The position numbers and the translations under genes are program-made. Below the pieces are notes generated by a model. It worked only from the letters and a program-made list of their open reading frames with translations, had not been told where the DNA came from and did no database searches. Shown here in pieces: positions 22,016 to 29,577 of a DNA stretch of 42,735 bases (the first letter of the stretch is position 1; the number at the start of each line of letters is the position of its first letter). Source of the stretch: Candidatus Gastranaerophilales bacterium (lineage in GTDB: Bacteria > Cyanobacteriota > Vampirovibrionia > Gastranaerophilales > Gastranaerophilaceae); NCBI GenBank assembly GCA_016282705.1, contig JAEELO010000106.1, positions 1 through 42,735 on the forward strand. The letters are read 5' to 3'.

Positions 22016-23614
22016 ATGGATAAGATACAATTTCACAATGACCTAAGAAGGTTAATTGAAATTTTACCGCCGAAGATTGTAGAAGCACTAAAGCCGTACA
22101 ATTTAGATGATGCCATTGAATTGGTTCTTGATTTGGGAAGAGTTGGGGAAATTCGTTATTCGGACGGAAAGACGGTATTTTTAGGCGAAAGTTATATAGA
22201 AGATGAGGATATCGAATATATAACATCAAAGATTCAGCCATTTACAAACGACAACAGGTCAGGTATTCCCGGCACTTTGCACAGAATAAGTGCAATAAGG
22301 AACAGACAGGGAAAAGTTGTCGGTTTAACTTGCAGAATAGGTCGTGTTGTAACGGGAACCATCGCTTGTATAAAAGATATAGTATTGCAGAATAAAAGTA
22401 TATTATTTTTAGGACGTCCCGGGGTTGGTAAAACAACCAAATTAAGAGAAATTTCAAGACTCGTTGCGGACGATTTAGGAAAAAGAGTTGTTGTTGTAGA
22501 TACTTCAAATGAAATAGCAGGCGACGGTGATACTCCACACCCTGCAATAGGCAGAGCAAGAAGAATGCAGGTTACACAGCCTATTTATCAAAAAGATATT
22601 ATGATTGAAGCTGTTGAAAACCACACACCCGAAGTTATAGTAGTTGACGAAATCGGTACGGAAGAAGAAGCGCAAGCTGCTAGAACAATTGCTGAACGTG
22701 GTGTTATGTTAATTGCCACGGCACACGGTAATACTCTTGATAATTTGATTAAAAACCCGACTTTATCGGATTTGGTAGGCGGTGTAAGCTCTGTTACATT
22801 AGGTGATGATGAAGCAAAAAGAAGAGGTTCGCAGAAAACCGTTCTTGAAAGAGAAAAGCAGCCGACATTTGATATAGTAATTGAAATTATAGACAGAAAT
22901 ACGCTTGCTGTATATAAAAATACGGCAGAAGCTGTTGATTATATTTTAAGAGGCTGGCCTATCCGTCCCGAAATAAGAAAAGTCGACGAAGTATATAATG
23001 ATACAAAAGAGAACGTCGAAGAAGTTGTTCAGGAAGCAAAAATAAAAGAAGAAGAAGAACTTGCAAGCCAGAAATTAAAGTTCAGCTTCTCAAGACAAGA
23101 GTATGTAAAGCAGGTTAAAGACTTCAAAAAGATATATATTTATGCGGTCAGCAGAACCGTTTTGGATAAAGTACTTGAAAGATTAAATTTACAGGCAGAA
23201 ATAACAAGAAATATTGAAGAAGCAGATATTGTAATCGTTCATAAAGCATTTGCAAAAGGCGGTACAAAGATATTGAGTATTGCAAACGATTATAAACTGC
23301 CTATTTATTATGTACGTTCCAATTCTATGTCGCAGGTTCAAAAGGTTGTAAAAGAAGCACTTCATATTACTGACAGCGAAACGCTTCAAGGATATTATGA
23401 TGATGCAGAAAGAGCATTGGATGAAGCAAAAGCTGCTATTCAAAAAATTCTTGAAGGTGCCGATAATGTTGAATTACATCCTCAAAACCAGCAGATAAGA
23501 AAGCTTCAGCATGAACTTGTAGAACAGCATAATTTATCAAGCGAAAGTGTAGGCGAAGGCACCGAACGCAGACTGAGAATTGTAGGCGGAAGAGATTTTA
23601 AAAACGCGGGTTAA
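22016..23614 (+). CDS. Ycf45/SpoIIIAA-like AAA ATPase with R3H domain
   Basis: A 532-residue cytosolic protein. An N-terminal domain (1-120) precedes a secretion-ATPase-like P-loop core with Walker A GRPGVGKTT (133-141) and Walker B VIVVDEIG (207-214), then an LIATAHGNTL sensor-like stretch. A linker with an acidic coil (about 335-365) leads to a Rossmann-like segment (about 375-450) and a C-terminal R3H nucleic-acid-binding domain (about 460-520). The same architecture is the Ycf45 family of cyanobacteria and plastids, related to SpoIIIAA. Its role is not established; nucleic-acid binding is inferred from R3H. A strong promoter and a structured leader precede it, and the neighbouring operon converges on it. 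Confidence 0.9.
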   Translation: MDKIQFHNDLRRLIEILPPKIVEALKPYNLDDAIELVLDLGRVGEIRYSDGKTVFLGESYIEDEDIEYITSKIQPFTNDNRSGIPGTLHRISAIRNRQGKVVGLTCRIGRVVTGTIACIKDIVLQNKSILFLGRPGVGKTTKLREISRLVADDLGKRVVVVDTSNEIAGDGDTPHPAIGRARRMQVTQPIYQKDIMIEAVENHTPEVIVVDEIGTEEEAQAARTIAERGVMLIATAHGNTLDNLIKNPTLSDLVGGVSSVTLGDDEAKRRGSQKTVLEREKQPTFDIVIEIIDRNTLAVYKNTAEAVDYILRGWPIRPEIRKVDEVYNDTKENVEEVVQEAKIKEEEELASQKLKFSFSRQEYVKQVKDFKKIYIYAVSRTVLDKVLERLNLQAEITRNIEEADIVIVHKAFAKGGTKILSIANDYKLPIYYVRSNSMSQVQKVVKEALHITDSETLQGYYDDAERALDEAKAAIQKILEGADNVELHPQNQQIRKLQHELVEQHNLSSESVGEGTERRLRIVGGRDFKNAG

Positions 23615-23689
23615 TGTAAAGCTGTCATTTTAACTTGTTTTGGAAGCATACCATCTCAAAACGAAGTTTGCTGATTATACATTGTTGCA

Positions 23690-24292
23690 TTAATTCTTTT
23701 TTAGAAATTTTTCCCAATCTTCTTTTGCAGGTAAAACGTGGTTTCTGTTTCCGTCAACGATTAATTTAAATCTGTCTTTTTGCGGTAGATTTGGAGAATG
23801 ACTTGCATTTACATCAACTTCAATTATGCAGCTTGACTGCTCAACATCGTCATTATTAACAGTATTGCAGCCTTTTTCAAATTTTCTTATAACAAATAAT
23901 TTATAATCGGGCGTTTCCCAAGCCGGCATTCCTGCATATTCCTTTGGTAATCCCTGTTTTTTAGGTTTTAAATATTCTATATTAACGTTATAAACTTTTT
24001 CTGCTTTCATTCCGTCAATAAATATTTTTGCAAGTTCTTGTTCGGAAATATAATCTATTTTTCCATTTAATGCATTTTCTCGTTCCAGCACCATATTTGC
24101 CCAATTTATTGCCCTCTTATAATCTGTTCTTGGATTTCCGCAATAGTGGGAATGAGAATATTCTTTGTTTATAGGTATTGCAAAAATCAATATTAATGAA
24201 GCGAGAGCAATAAATAGTACAATTATTAAAGTAATTTGCACTATCGATTTTATCGGATTTGTTTCCGTTATTTTAAATAAATATTTGAACAT
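23690..24292 (-). CDS. Membrane-anchored pilin-like C-terminal domain protein, paralogue 1
   Basis: A 200-residue protein with one N-terminal transmembrane helix (about 17-40, IVQITLIIVLFIALASLILI) and an extracytoplasmic domain. It is a clear paralogue of the gene at 25146: both share FEKGCNxV, a V-E-x-SSC-x-I motif, VDVN and DRF/Y-x-x-IVDGN in the same order. A D-x-N-G/A plus DRF ending resembles the pseudopilin C-terminal domain common in this lineage, but there is no prepilin leader. The two cysteines could form a disulfide. It is the last gene of the amidase-murI operon, 3 nt after the middle protein. Function unknown. Confidence 0.7.
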   Translation of the reverse strand: MFKYLFKITETNPIKSIVQITLIIVLFIALASLILIFAIPINKEYSHSHYCGNPRTDYKRAINWANMVLERENALNGKIDYISEQELAKIFIDGMKAEKVYNVNIEYLKPKKQGLPKEYAGMPAWETPDYKLFVIRKFEKGCNTVNNDDVEQSSCIIEVDVNASHSPNLPQKDRFKLIVDGNRNHVLPAKEDWEKFLKKN

Positions 24293-24295
24293 TGT

Positions 24296-25135
24296 TTACC
24301 TTTTTAATATACCGCCCCATTCTACAAGTGTAAATCCTTCACGGTGAATAGGAATGAGTTTTTGTTCTTCTATTTTTTCGTTTTTATGACCTTTTCTTAT
24401 TATTATTTGCACTCTGTTTGAGCTTAAAGGTTCGGGAGTTACTTTTATAGGCAAATAATTATCTACTTCCTGATTTTGAAGGAAATAAACTCTAAAATAT
24501 TTCCATTTTGTATCTAACATGCGTGATGACCAGTATTTTACAAATTCTTTCTTTTCGCTTGTATTAAAATTCAATTCGTCAGCTTTAGAAGTTAAGAAAG
24601 TAACGATATTATCTCTGTTTACTATAAAGCCTGTCTTTTTATCGGGAAGTTTTTTGGAGAACTGAATGCCGTCCCAGTAAATATAAGGATATTTATTAAT
24701 TTTGCAGGCTTCAAGTGCATATTCAAAGCCTTTTTTCTTATAAGGAAGCTTTTTACAAACCGTATATTGAGGTTGTAAATCACTTATTATACCTGTAGGT
24801 TCGGCTTCAACAAGCCATCCCTTTTTCTTTTTGTATTTTGGTATTACATTTCTATATTTAATTGTTTTATCCAGTTTTATTTCGACTTTTTGAGTTACTT
24901 GAGGATATAAATATATGGCAGGTTTCGAGGTAACATTCAGTAAAGAAGGAACTATTAATGCTCCGCCAAAGCCGACAAGTACAACTGCACCTAAAAGAGA
25001 TGCTATTACTTTCATTCTGAAAGAAGAAATTTCACTATCGGTCTGAATACCGTCAGCATTATTTTCAACAAATTCTCCAAGGTTTTCTTCTTCAATTTTA
25101 CTTTCTATATCATTTTCGTTTATGTTTTCATCCAT
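24296..25135 (-). CDS. Membrane-anchored KPAIYLYP-family protein
   Basis: A 279-residue protein. An acidic N-terminus (1-40) is followed by one transmembrane helix (about 43-67, VIASLLGAVVLVGFGGALIV) and an outer domain. That domain opens with KPAIYLYP (about 71-78), continues with VEIKLDK, KKGWLVEAEP and YPYIYWDG, and closes with REGFTLVEWGG near the C-terminus. Proteins with this KP-x-IYLYP ... YWDG/WEG ... VEWGG plan are found in other bacteria but have no established function as far as I know. It sits between two paralogous membrane proteins, 10 nt after one and 3 nt before the other, suggesting a joint envelope complex. GAGG lies upstream of the ATG. Confidence 0.72.
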   Translation of the reverse strand: MDENINENDIESKIEEENLGEFVENNADGIQTDSEISSFRMKVIASLLGAVVLVGFGGALIVPSLLNVTSKPAIYLYPQVTQKVEIKLDKTIKYRNVIPKYKKKKGWLVEAEPTGIISDLQPQYTVCKKLPYKKKGFEYALEACKINKYPYIYWDGIQFSKKLPDKKTGFIVNRDNIVTFLTSKADELNFNTSEKKEFVKYWSSRMLDTKWKYFRVYFLQNQEVDNYLPIKVTPEPLSSNRVQIIIRKGHKNEKIEEQKLIPIHREGFTLVEWGGILKR

Positions 25136-25145
25136 AACTTAATCC

Positions 25146-25841
25146 TCAATTTTTTTTATCGTACATTATTGTTTCATATATTTTAGGTGAAACTATTTTA
25201 TCATTATTTCCGTCAACAATAAAAGTATATCTGTCTGTTGCATCAGGTTTTTTGGGGTCAAATTTCTTTCTGTTATGCTTTTTAATACCGTTTACATCAA
25301 CATCAATCAGACAGCTTGAATTTTCAACTTCTTCAATATCGACTTTATTGCAGCCTTTTTCAAATTTTGTAAATATATAAAGCATACCGTCTGCTGTTGT
25401 AATAATTGGTTTATTTTCATAATCTTTTAAATTATAATCTTTTATTTCTTTAGGAGAATAATTATTGTCTTTTGTATATATTTTTGTGTCAATTAATGTC
25501 TTGTCATTAAAATTTTGTCTGCGTTTTAAGGTAACATCAAGATATTTTACATCTATAACAGGCATTGATTTAGCAAAAATTCTTGCAAAATCATCAAGAT
25601 TATCGTAATTATTATTTCCTTCACGTTCTTTATTGTACTTTAATGCTTGATTTGCACTCGAAAAAGCTTTCTTAACCGCAGGTCGCATTTCCGTGCCGCA
25701 GCCGTGAGGAACACAAAAAATTAATATTCCGATAAAGAGTTCCAGTATAAAAATTACGGTTAAAAGAAAAATAAAAAAGAACTGTATAATATCTCTTAAC
25801 CAAGTTTCTCTTGTTATTTTAAATATATATTTCAGTTTCAT
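25146..25841 (-). CDS. Membrane-anchored pilin-like C-terminal domain protein, paralogue 2
   Basis: A 231-residue protein from the ATG at 25841. The frame extends to a TTG at 25877, 1 nt after murI, but the ATG matches the start of the paralogue at 23690 (MKLKYIFKITRET against MFKYLFKITETNP). One transmembrane helix (about 18-40) is followed by an extracytoplasmic domain with FEKGCNKV, VENSSCLIDVDVNG and DRYTFIVDGN, shared with the paralogue. No prepilin cleavage motif is visible. It lies third in the amidase-murI operon. Function unknown; the DVNG/DRF block recalls pseudopilin C-terminal domains. Confidence 0.7.
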   Translation of the reverse strand: MKLKYIFKITRETWLRDIIQFFFIFLLTVIFILELFIGILIFCVPHGCGTEMRPAVKKAFSSANQALKYNKEREGNNNYDNLDDFARIFAKSMPVIDVKYLDVTLKRRQNFNDKTLIDTKIYTKDNNYSPKEIKDYNLKDYENKPIITTADGMLYIFTKFEKGCNKVDIEEVENSSCLIDVDVNGIKKHNRKKFDPKKPDATDRYTFIVDGNNDKIVSPKIYETIMYDKKN

Positions 25842-25878
25842 AGAATTAATTATAAAGATTTTTATATAATCTTTCAAG

Positions 25879-26676
25879 TTACACTTCGGCTTTTACAAGT
25901 GAAATTTCTTCGGCTTTTTCTACATTATAAAAGAGTTTTGATGCAGTTTTAAATTGTTCAGGATTTGAACTTACATAAAATTTAGGCTCATATTTTCTTT
26001 TGTTATTTAATAAATCAGACTTATCCAAATCATTACAAATACATTCCGAAAAATATACAGCCGGATTAATAAACATTTCTTTAGGTGCAAATTTGGAAAG
26101 AATGCTCATTAAATAAGGATAATGGGTACAGCCAAGAATTATTTTTTCGGGATTATTTTCCATCATTTTATCAATATAAAGTTTAATATTACCAATGCTT
26201 GAAAGCTCATACATCAATGATTTTTCAACAATAGGCACCCACTCAGGACACGCCGTTTCAAACACCTGAATATTTTTATTATATTTTTGAATTTCATTTT
26301 TATAGGCATGTGCATTAATTGTTGCATTGGTTGCAAAAACACCTATTCTGTTATACCCTTCATCCGCAATATAAGCCGAAACATTTTGTACTATAGGGTA
26401 TATTTTAAAGCCGTATTCTTCTTTAAACACATCATAAGTTAAAGCAGATGTTGTATTACAAGCCATTACAACCGCTTTAACTTCTTTGGATTGAAAAAAA
26501 TCAAAAATGTTTTTTGTGAATTCTATTAATTGTTCTTTTGATTTTGTTCCATAAGGAGAATTTAAAGTATCTCCAAAATAAATATAGTTTTCATCGGGCA
26601 AAAGTTTAATAAGTTCCGAAAAAACGCTTAATCCGCCGACTCCTGAGTCAAATATACCTATAGGACTGTTATTCAT
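25879..26676 (-). CDS. murI: Glutamate racemase
   Basis: A 265-residue cytosolic enzyme that interconverts L- and D-glutamate and supplies D-Glu for peptidoglycan. The N-terminus reads PIGIFDSGVGGLSVF. The catalytic pair is Cys73 in MACNTTSA and Cys183 in GCTHYPYL, and YFGDTLNSPYG forms the substrate loop. Length and order are standard. The gene starts 1 nt after the amidase stop codon, so translation is probably coupled. Pairing a precursor enzyme with a wall hydrolase and three anchored proteins suggests an operon devoted to the wall. Confidence 0.95.
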   Translation of the reverse strand: MNNSPIGIFDSGVGGLSVFSELIKLLPDENYIYFGDTLNSPYGTKSKEQLIEFTKNIFDFFQSKEVKAVVMACNTTSALTYDVFKEEYGFKIYPIVQNVSAYIADEGYNRIGVFATNATINAHAYKNEIQKYNKNIQVFETACPEWVPIVEKSLMYELSSIGNIKLYIDKMMENNPEKIILGCTHYPYLMSILSKFAPKEMFINPAVYFSECICNDLDKSDLLNNKRKYEPKFYVSSNPEQFKTASKLFYNVEKAEEISLVKAEV

Positions 26677-26677
26677 T

Positions 26678-28711
26678 TTAATGCTCCGATAAATACTTAA
26701 TAATTCCGTCTGCTATTGCCCTTGCAGAATCATCCTGCCTTTTTTCGGAAGTTAATGCGTTTCTTTCACTTTCATTCGAAATAAAACCTAATTCCAGCAA
26801 AACAGCGGGTGCTTCTGTGTGGTTTATAACATAAAATTTAGATTTAAACAAGCCTCTGTCCATAGCATCAATATTTTCCATTAATTCCTTGTGAAGCACC
26901 TTTGCAACTTCATATCCGTTTTCGGTATAATAGTGAGTTTCTATACCTTTAATTTCAGATTTAACACTTGCATTAATGTGTATACTTACAAAAATATCCG
27001 CATGGCTGTTATTTGAAGTTTGAACTCTATCATCCAAAGTTAATGTTGTATCTGAAGTTCTTGTCATTATAATGTATTGCAGACCGCGTTCTCTTAAAAT
27101 ATCTCTTACTTTTAATGCTATTTGAAGCGTTAAATCCTTTTCTAGTATTCCGTTTCTTAAAGCTCCGGTATCATTACCTCCGTGTCCGGGGTCAATTACA
27201 ATAACTTTTCCTTTTATTTTTTCTATTTCAGGAGGCAGTGCATTTTTATTTTTATTCTTTTTCTTTTGTCTGTCCATTAAATTTGCAAACGGACTTTCCT
27301 TCTTTATTTCTTGCTTCTTTGCAGGCTCTGCCTTCTTTGGTTGTTGAACATCGAGTTTTATTTCGGGATATGTTTTTGGCTGTCTTGATGGTTCAATAAC
27401 AGTTTGAACATCCTGTTTTTTAGTAAATACGAACCTTAATTGAGAAGCATTTAATGCTTCATAACCATCCACTAAAACATTTACACCTATCGGAAATGTT
27501 ATGGCATATACGCTTGCACCCAGCTGTTTTGCAACATATCCGTTTTTATTTTTAGCAGCTAAGCTGTTAAATGTATCTATATCAAAATTAGAAAGATTGT
27601 AGAATATAATATTCATCTTATCTGTTGTTCTTTTTATGGAATATACTATAGGGTTTGAAAATGTTATATTAATTACATCAGTTCTTTCATTAATGTTTTG
27701 TTCTTTAAAATATGTCAGTTGAGCTCTGATTGGACTGATACTTACCCCTGTAATATTATTGCTGTTTGCAATCAAAACCGTTTGCAGATTGGTTGAATAT
27801 ATCGGTCTATAAGCATCAGGATTATTTGTTTTTATTACTATTCTTGCTTTTGACGGTTCGAATTGCCCTATTTTAACGGATTCTGTTTCCGAAAGACGAA
27901 ATTCTTTATCCCTTAACTCTTGAAGAACAATAGTATTCGGTAAATCAAAAACTACTCTTGAAGGCTCTGTTAGAGTAAAAGGTTTTTCTATATTGACTAC
28001 ACCAATACCGCTTATTAATACATTTCCGCTTCTGGGAGAAACTTTATCCAAGAAAAATCTTGATTTTAATCTTGCCTGCTTCTGCTCTATATTCGGTCTT
28101 ACAAGCTCTTGAGAATCATCCTTAAATGCCTGCTGAACTTTATTAAATATTTCGTCTGATTCTGCAGGTTTTTCTTGTGAAATAGCAACGGCTTTTTCAA
28201 AATATTCTATGGCACTTTCTTTTGTCTCTTTATATATCTGGGTTAAATATTGCTGTATAGGCTTTTCATTATTGAGTTTAATAATTATATTATTCTTTAT
28301 TTTCAGTACTTTTATTTGCGAGGAGTCATAATCCGCAGCACTCATTATTACAATACGAACAACATCAGGAGCAGTTGAATTTTGTGCAATTTTAACCTGT
28401 TTTAACTTACTGTTTTTTAATTCATAAGATTTATTAGGGAATGTTGTAACTGCATTTTCAATATCAAAAAATATTCTGTCAGGGTCTGTTAAAACTTGTT
28501 TTTTTATATTGACCTCAGCTAAATCATCGCTTCCAGAGGTTCCTAAGAAAATAATTGAATCCGAATTATCAAAATTTATACTGTTTATTTTTAGCGAATC
28601 AGCAGCGTATGCTACGGGCATAAAAGCACTATAGATATCACGTTGACGGCTTATCGGTGTAAATATCATCAGAAAAAATATGAAAATAAGTACTATTACC
28701 CTTTGTATCAT
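26678..28711 (-). CDS. N-acetylmuramoyl-L-alanine amidase with AMIN domains (AmiC-like)
   Basis: A 677-residue exported enzyme. A signal peptide (hydrophobic IVLIFIFFLMIF, cleavage near VAYA) precedes two or three AMIN-type beta domains (about 42-150, 220-330 and 335-445), which in the family bind peptidoglycan or septal sites. A low-complexity Lys/Pro/Gln linker (about 450-490) leads to the zinc amidase domain (about 493-677). That domain has IDPGHGGNDTG, Glu in GILEKDLTLQ, SIHINA and VLLELGFISN, which supply the ligands and catalytic Glu. It cleaves the bond between N-acetylmuramic acid and L-alanine, typically to separate daughter cells. It is the first gene of a five-gene minus-strand operon, and its ATG lies at the predicted transcription start. 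Confidence 0.92.
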   Translation of the reverse strand: MIQRVIVLIFIFFLMIFTPISRQRDIYSAFMPVAYAADSLKINSINFDNSDSIIFLGTSGSDDLAEVNIKKQVLTDPDRIFFDIENAVTTFPNKSYELKNSKLKQVKIAQNSTAPDVVRIVIMSAADYDSSQIKVLKIKNNIIIKLNNEKPIQQYLTQIYKETKESAIEYFEKAVAISQEKPAESDEIFNKVQQAFKDDSQELVRPNIEQKQARLKSRFFLDKVSPRSGNVLISGIGVVNIEKPFTLTEPSRVVFDLPNTIVLQELRDKEFRLSETESVKIGQFEPSKARIVIKTNNPDAYRPIYSTNLQTVLIANSNNITGVSISPIRAQLTYFKEQNINERTDVINITFSNPIVYSIKRTTDKMNIIFYNLSNFDIDTFNSLAAKNKNGYVAKQLGASVYAITFPIGVNVLVDGYEALNASQLRFVFTKKQDVQTVIEPSRQPKTYPEIKLDVQQPKKAEPAKKQEIKKESPFANLMDRQKKKNKNKNALPPEIEKIKGKVIVIDPGHGGNDTGALRNGILEKDLTLQIALKVRDILRERGLQYIIMTRTSDTTLTLDDRVQTSNNSHADIFVSIHINASVKSEIKGIETHYYTENGYEVAKVLHKELMENIDAMDRGLFKSKFYVINHTEAPAVLLELGFISNESERNALTSEKRQDDSARAIADGIIKYLSEH

Positions 28712-28718
28712 ATTATCT

Positions 28719-28746
28719 ATAATATACTTATTTCGCTGTTTTTCAA
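28719..28746 (-). promoter_or_regulatory. Promoter of the amidase-murI operon, likely leaderless
   Basis: Minus strand TTGAAA (28746-28741), a 16-nt spacer and TATTAT (28724-28719). The ATG starts at 28711, 7 nt past the -10. No Shine-Dalgarno sequence is present. Confidence 0.55.
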
Positions 28747-28795
28747 ATAAGTTAACAATATAAAATAATAAATCAATGTCAAAAATAAGAAATTA

Positions 28796-28804
28796 TGATA
28801 GAAT
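28796..28804 (+). promoter_or_regulatory. Extended -10 promoter of the secreted protein gene, likely leaderless
   Basis: TGA-TAGAAT (28796-28804) with a weak ATGTCA (28776-28781) 17 nt upstream. The ATG at 28811 lies 6 nt after the -10. The divergent amidase promoter occupies the other half of this 99-bp gap. Confidence 0.5.
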
Positions 28805-28810
28805 TTTTTT

Positions 28811-29476
28811 ATGAAAAAGATATTTGTTTTATTGGTATTATTGTTTATTTCGTCTACTGTTTGGGCAAAAGAAGTGCAGATGGAATGTTTAACTCCTGTT
28901 AATGAACATACGGAGTCTTTAAATTTTAAAGCAAAAGTATTAAAAGATGTTATATTCGATTCGGGAACTATTTTTGAAGAAGATGCCGTTATTAATTTGG
29001 AAATAAAAGAAATAGTTTCGGCTAAAGCTATCAGCAGAAGTTCTTACATTATAGTTAAACCTGTTTCAAAGGAGAAAAAATTATCAAACGGTGAAATTGA
29101 AGTTACACCTATAAAAGATGCATATTTAGAAGGTAAAACTACAAGTATTAAAGTAATATCACAAAATGATATAAAAACTCACTTTGAAGAAAACTGGCAA
29201 AATGATTTGAAAAAATCAGGAGAATTGGTAGGTAAACAGGCAATAAACCATGTCATTCCGGGGGCAACAACAATATATCAAGCTTCTAAAGGTTTTATTA
29301 ATCCGAATGAAGGTCAAACAAGATTTGAATCCGCAGGAAGTAATGTTGTTAATAATACCGCATTAAAATATTTAAAAAAAGGAAAAAATATTAATTTAAA
29401 AACGGGTGATAAATTATTTGTTAAATTCTATCATTCAAATGTTCCGAAATGGAGATTTATAAAAAGAAACGGTTAA
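28811..29476 (+). CDS. Secreted protein of unknown function
   Basis: A 221-residue protein with a signal peptide (KKIFVLLVLLFISSTVW, cleavage after WAK or VWA). The mature part is beta-rich and polar. Blocks such as FKAKVLKDVIFDSGTIFEED and LKTGDKLFVKFYHSN loosely recall the C-terminal domain of the SLH protein at 3117, which could be an envelope module shared by the two; this similarity is faint. A central helical part (about 120-160) contains HVIPGATTIYQASKGF. I do not recognise the family. There is no ribosome site, consistent with a leaderless message, and a terminator overlaps the stop codon. Confidence 0.72.
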   Translation: MKKIFVLLVLLFISSTVWAKEVQMECLTPVNEHTESLNFKAKVLKDVIFDSGTIFEEDAVINLEIKEIVSAKAISRSSYIIVKPVSKEKKLSNGEIEVTPIKDAYLEGKTTSIKVISQNDIKTHFEENWQNDLKKSGELVGKQAINHVIPGATTIYQASKGFINPNEGQTRFESAGSNVVNNTALKYLKKGKNINLKTGDKLFVKFYHSNVPKWRFIKRNG

Positions 29477-29505
29477 GGAATACTATTTAAGTATTCCTTT
29501 TAATT
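29475..29505 (+). terminator. Intrinsic terminator overlapping the stop codon at 29474-29476
   Basis: Perfect 10-bp stem AAGGAATACT / AGTATTCCTT (29475-29484 with 29490-29499), followed by TTAATTTT. The stem begins within the TAA stop codon. Confidence 0.8.
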
Positions 29506-29577
29506 TTCCTGTTTGTAAATAAACTTTCTTTGAGTTAAATTATATTTATAAGATAGTGAGATGACAGGAAATATAAT

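Noticed and set aside
24296-24340. GFTLVE as a type IV prepilin cleavage motif.
   Set aside because: It lies at the C-terminus as part of GFTLVEWGG, a closing motif of the KPAIYLYP family, not after an N-terminal leader.
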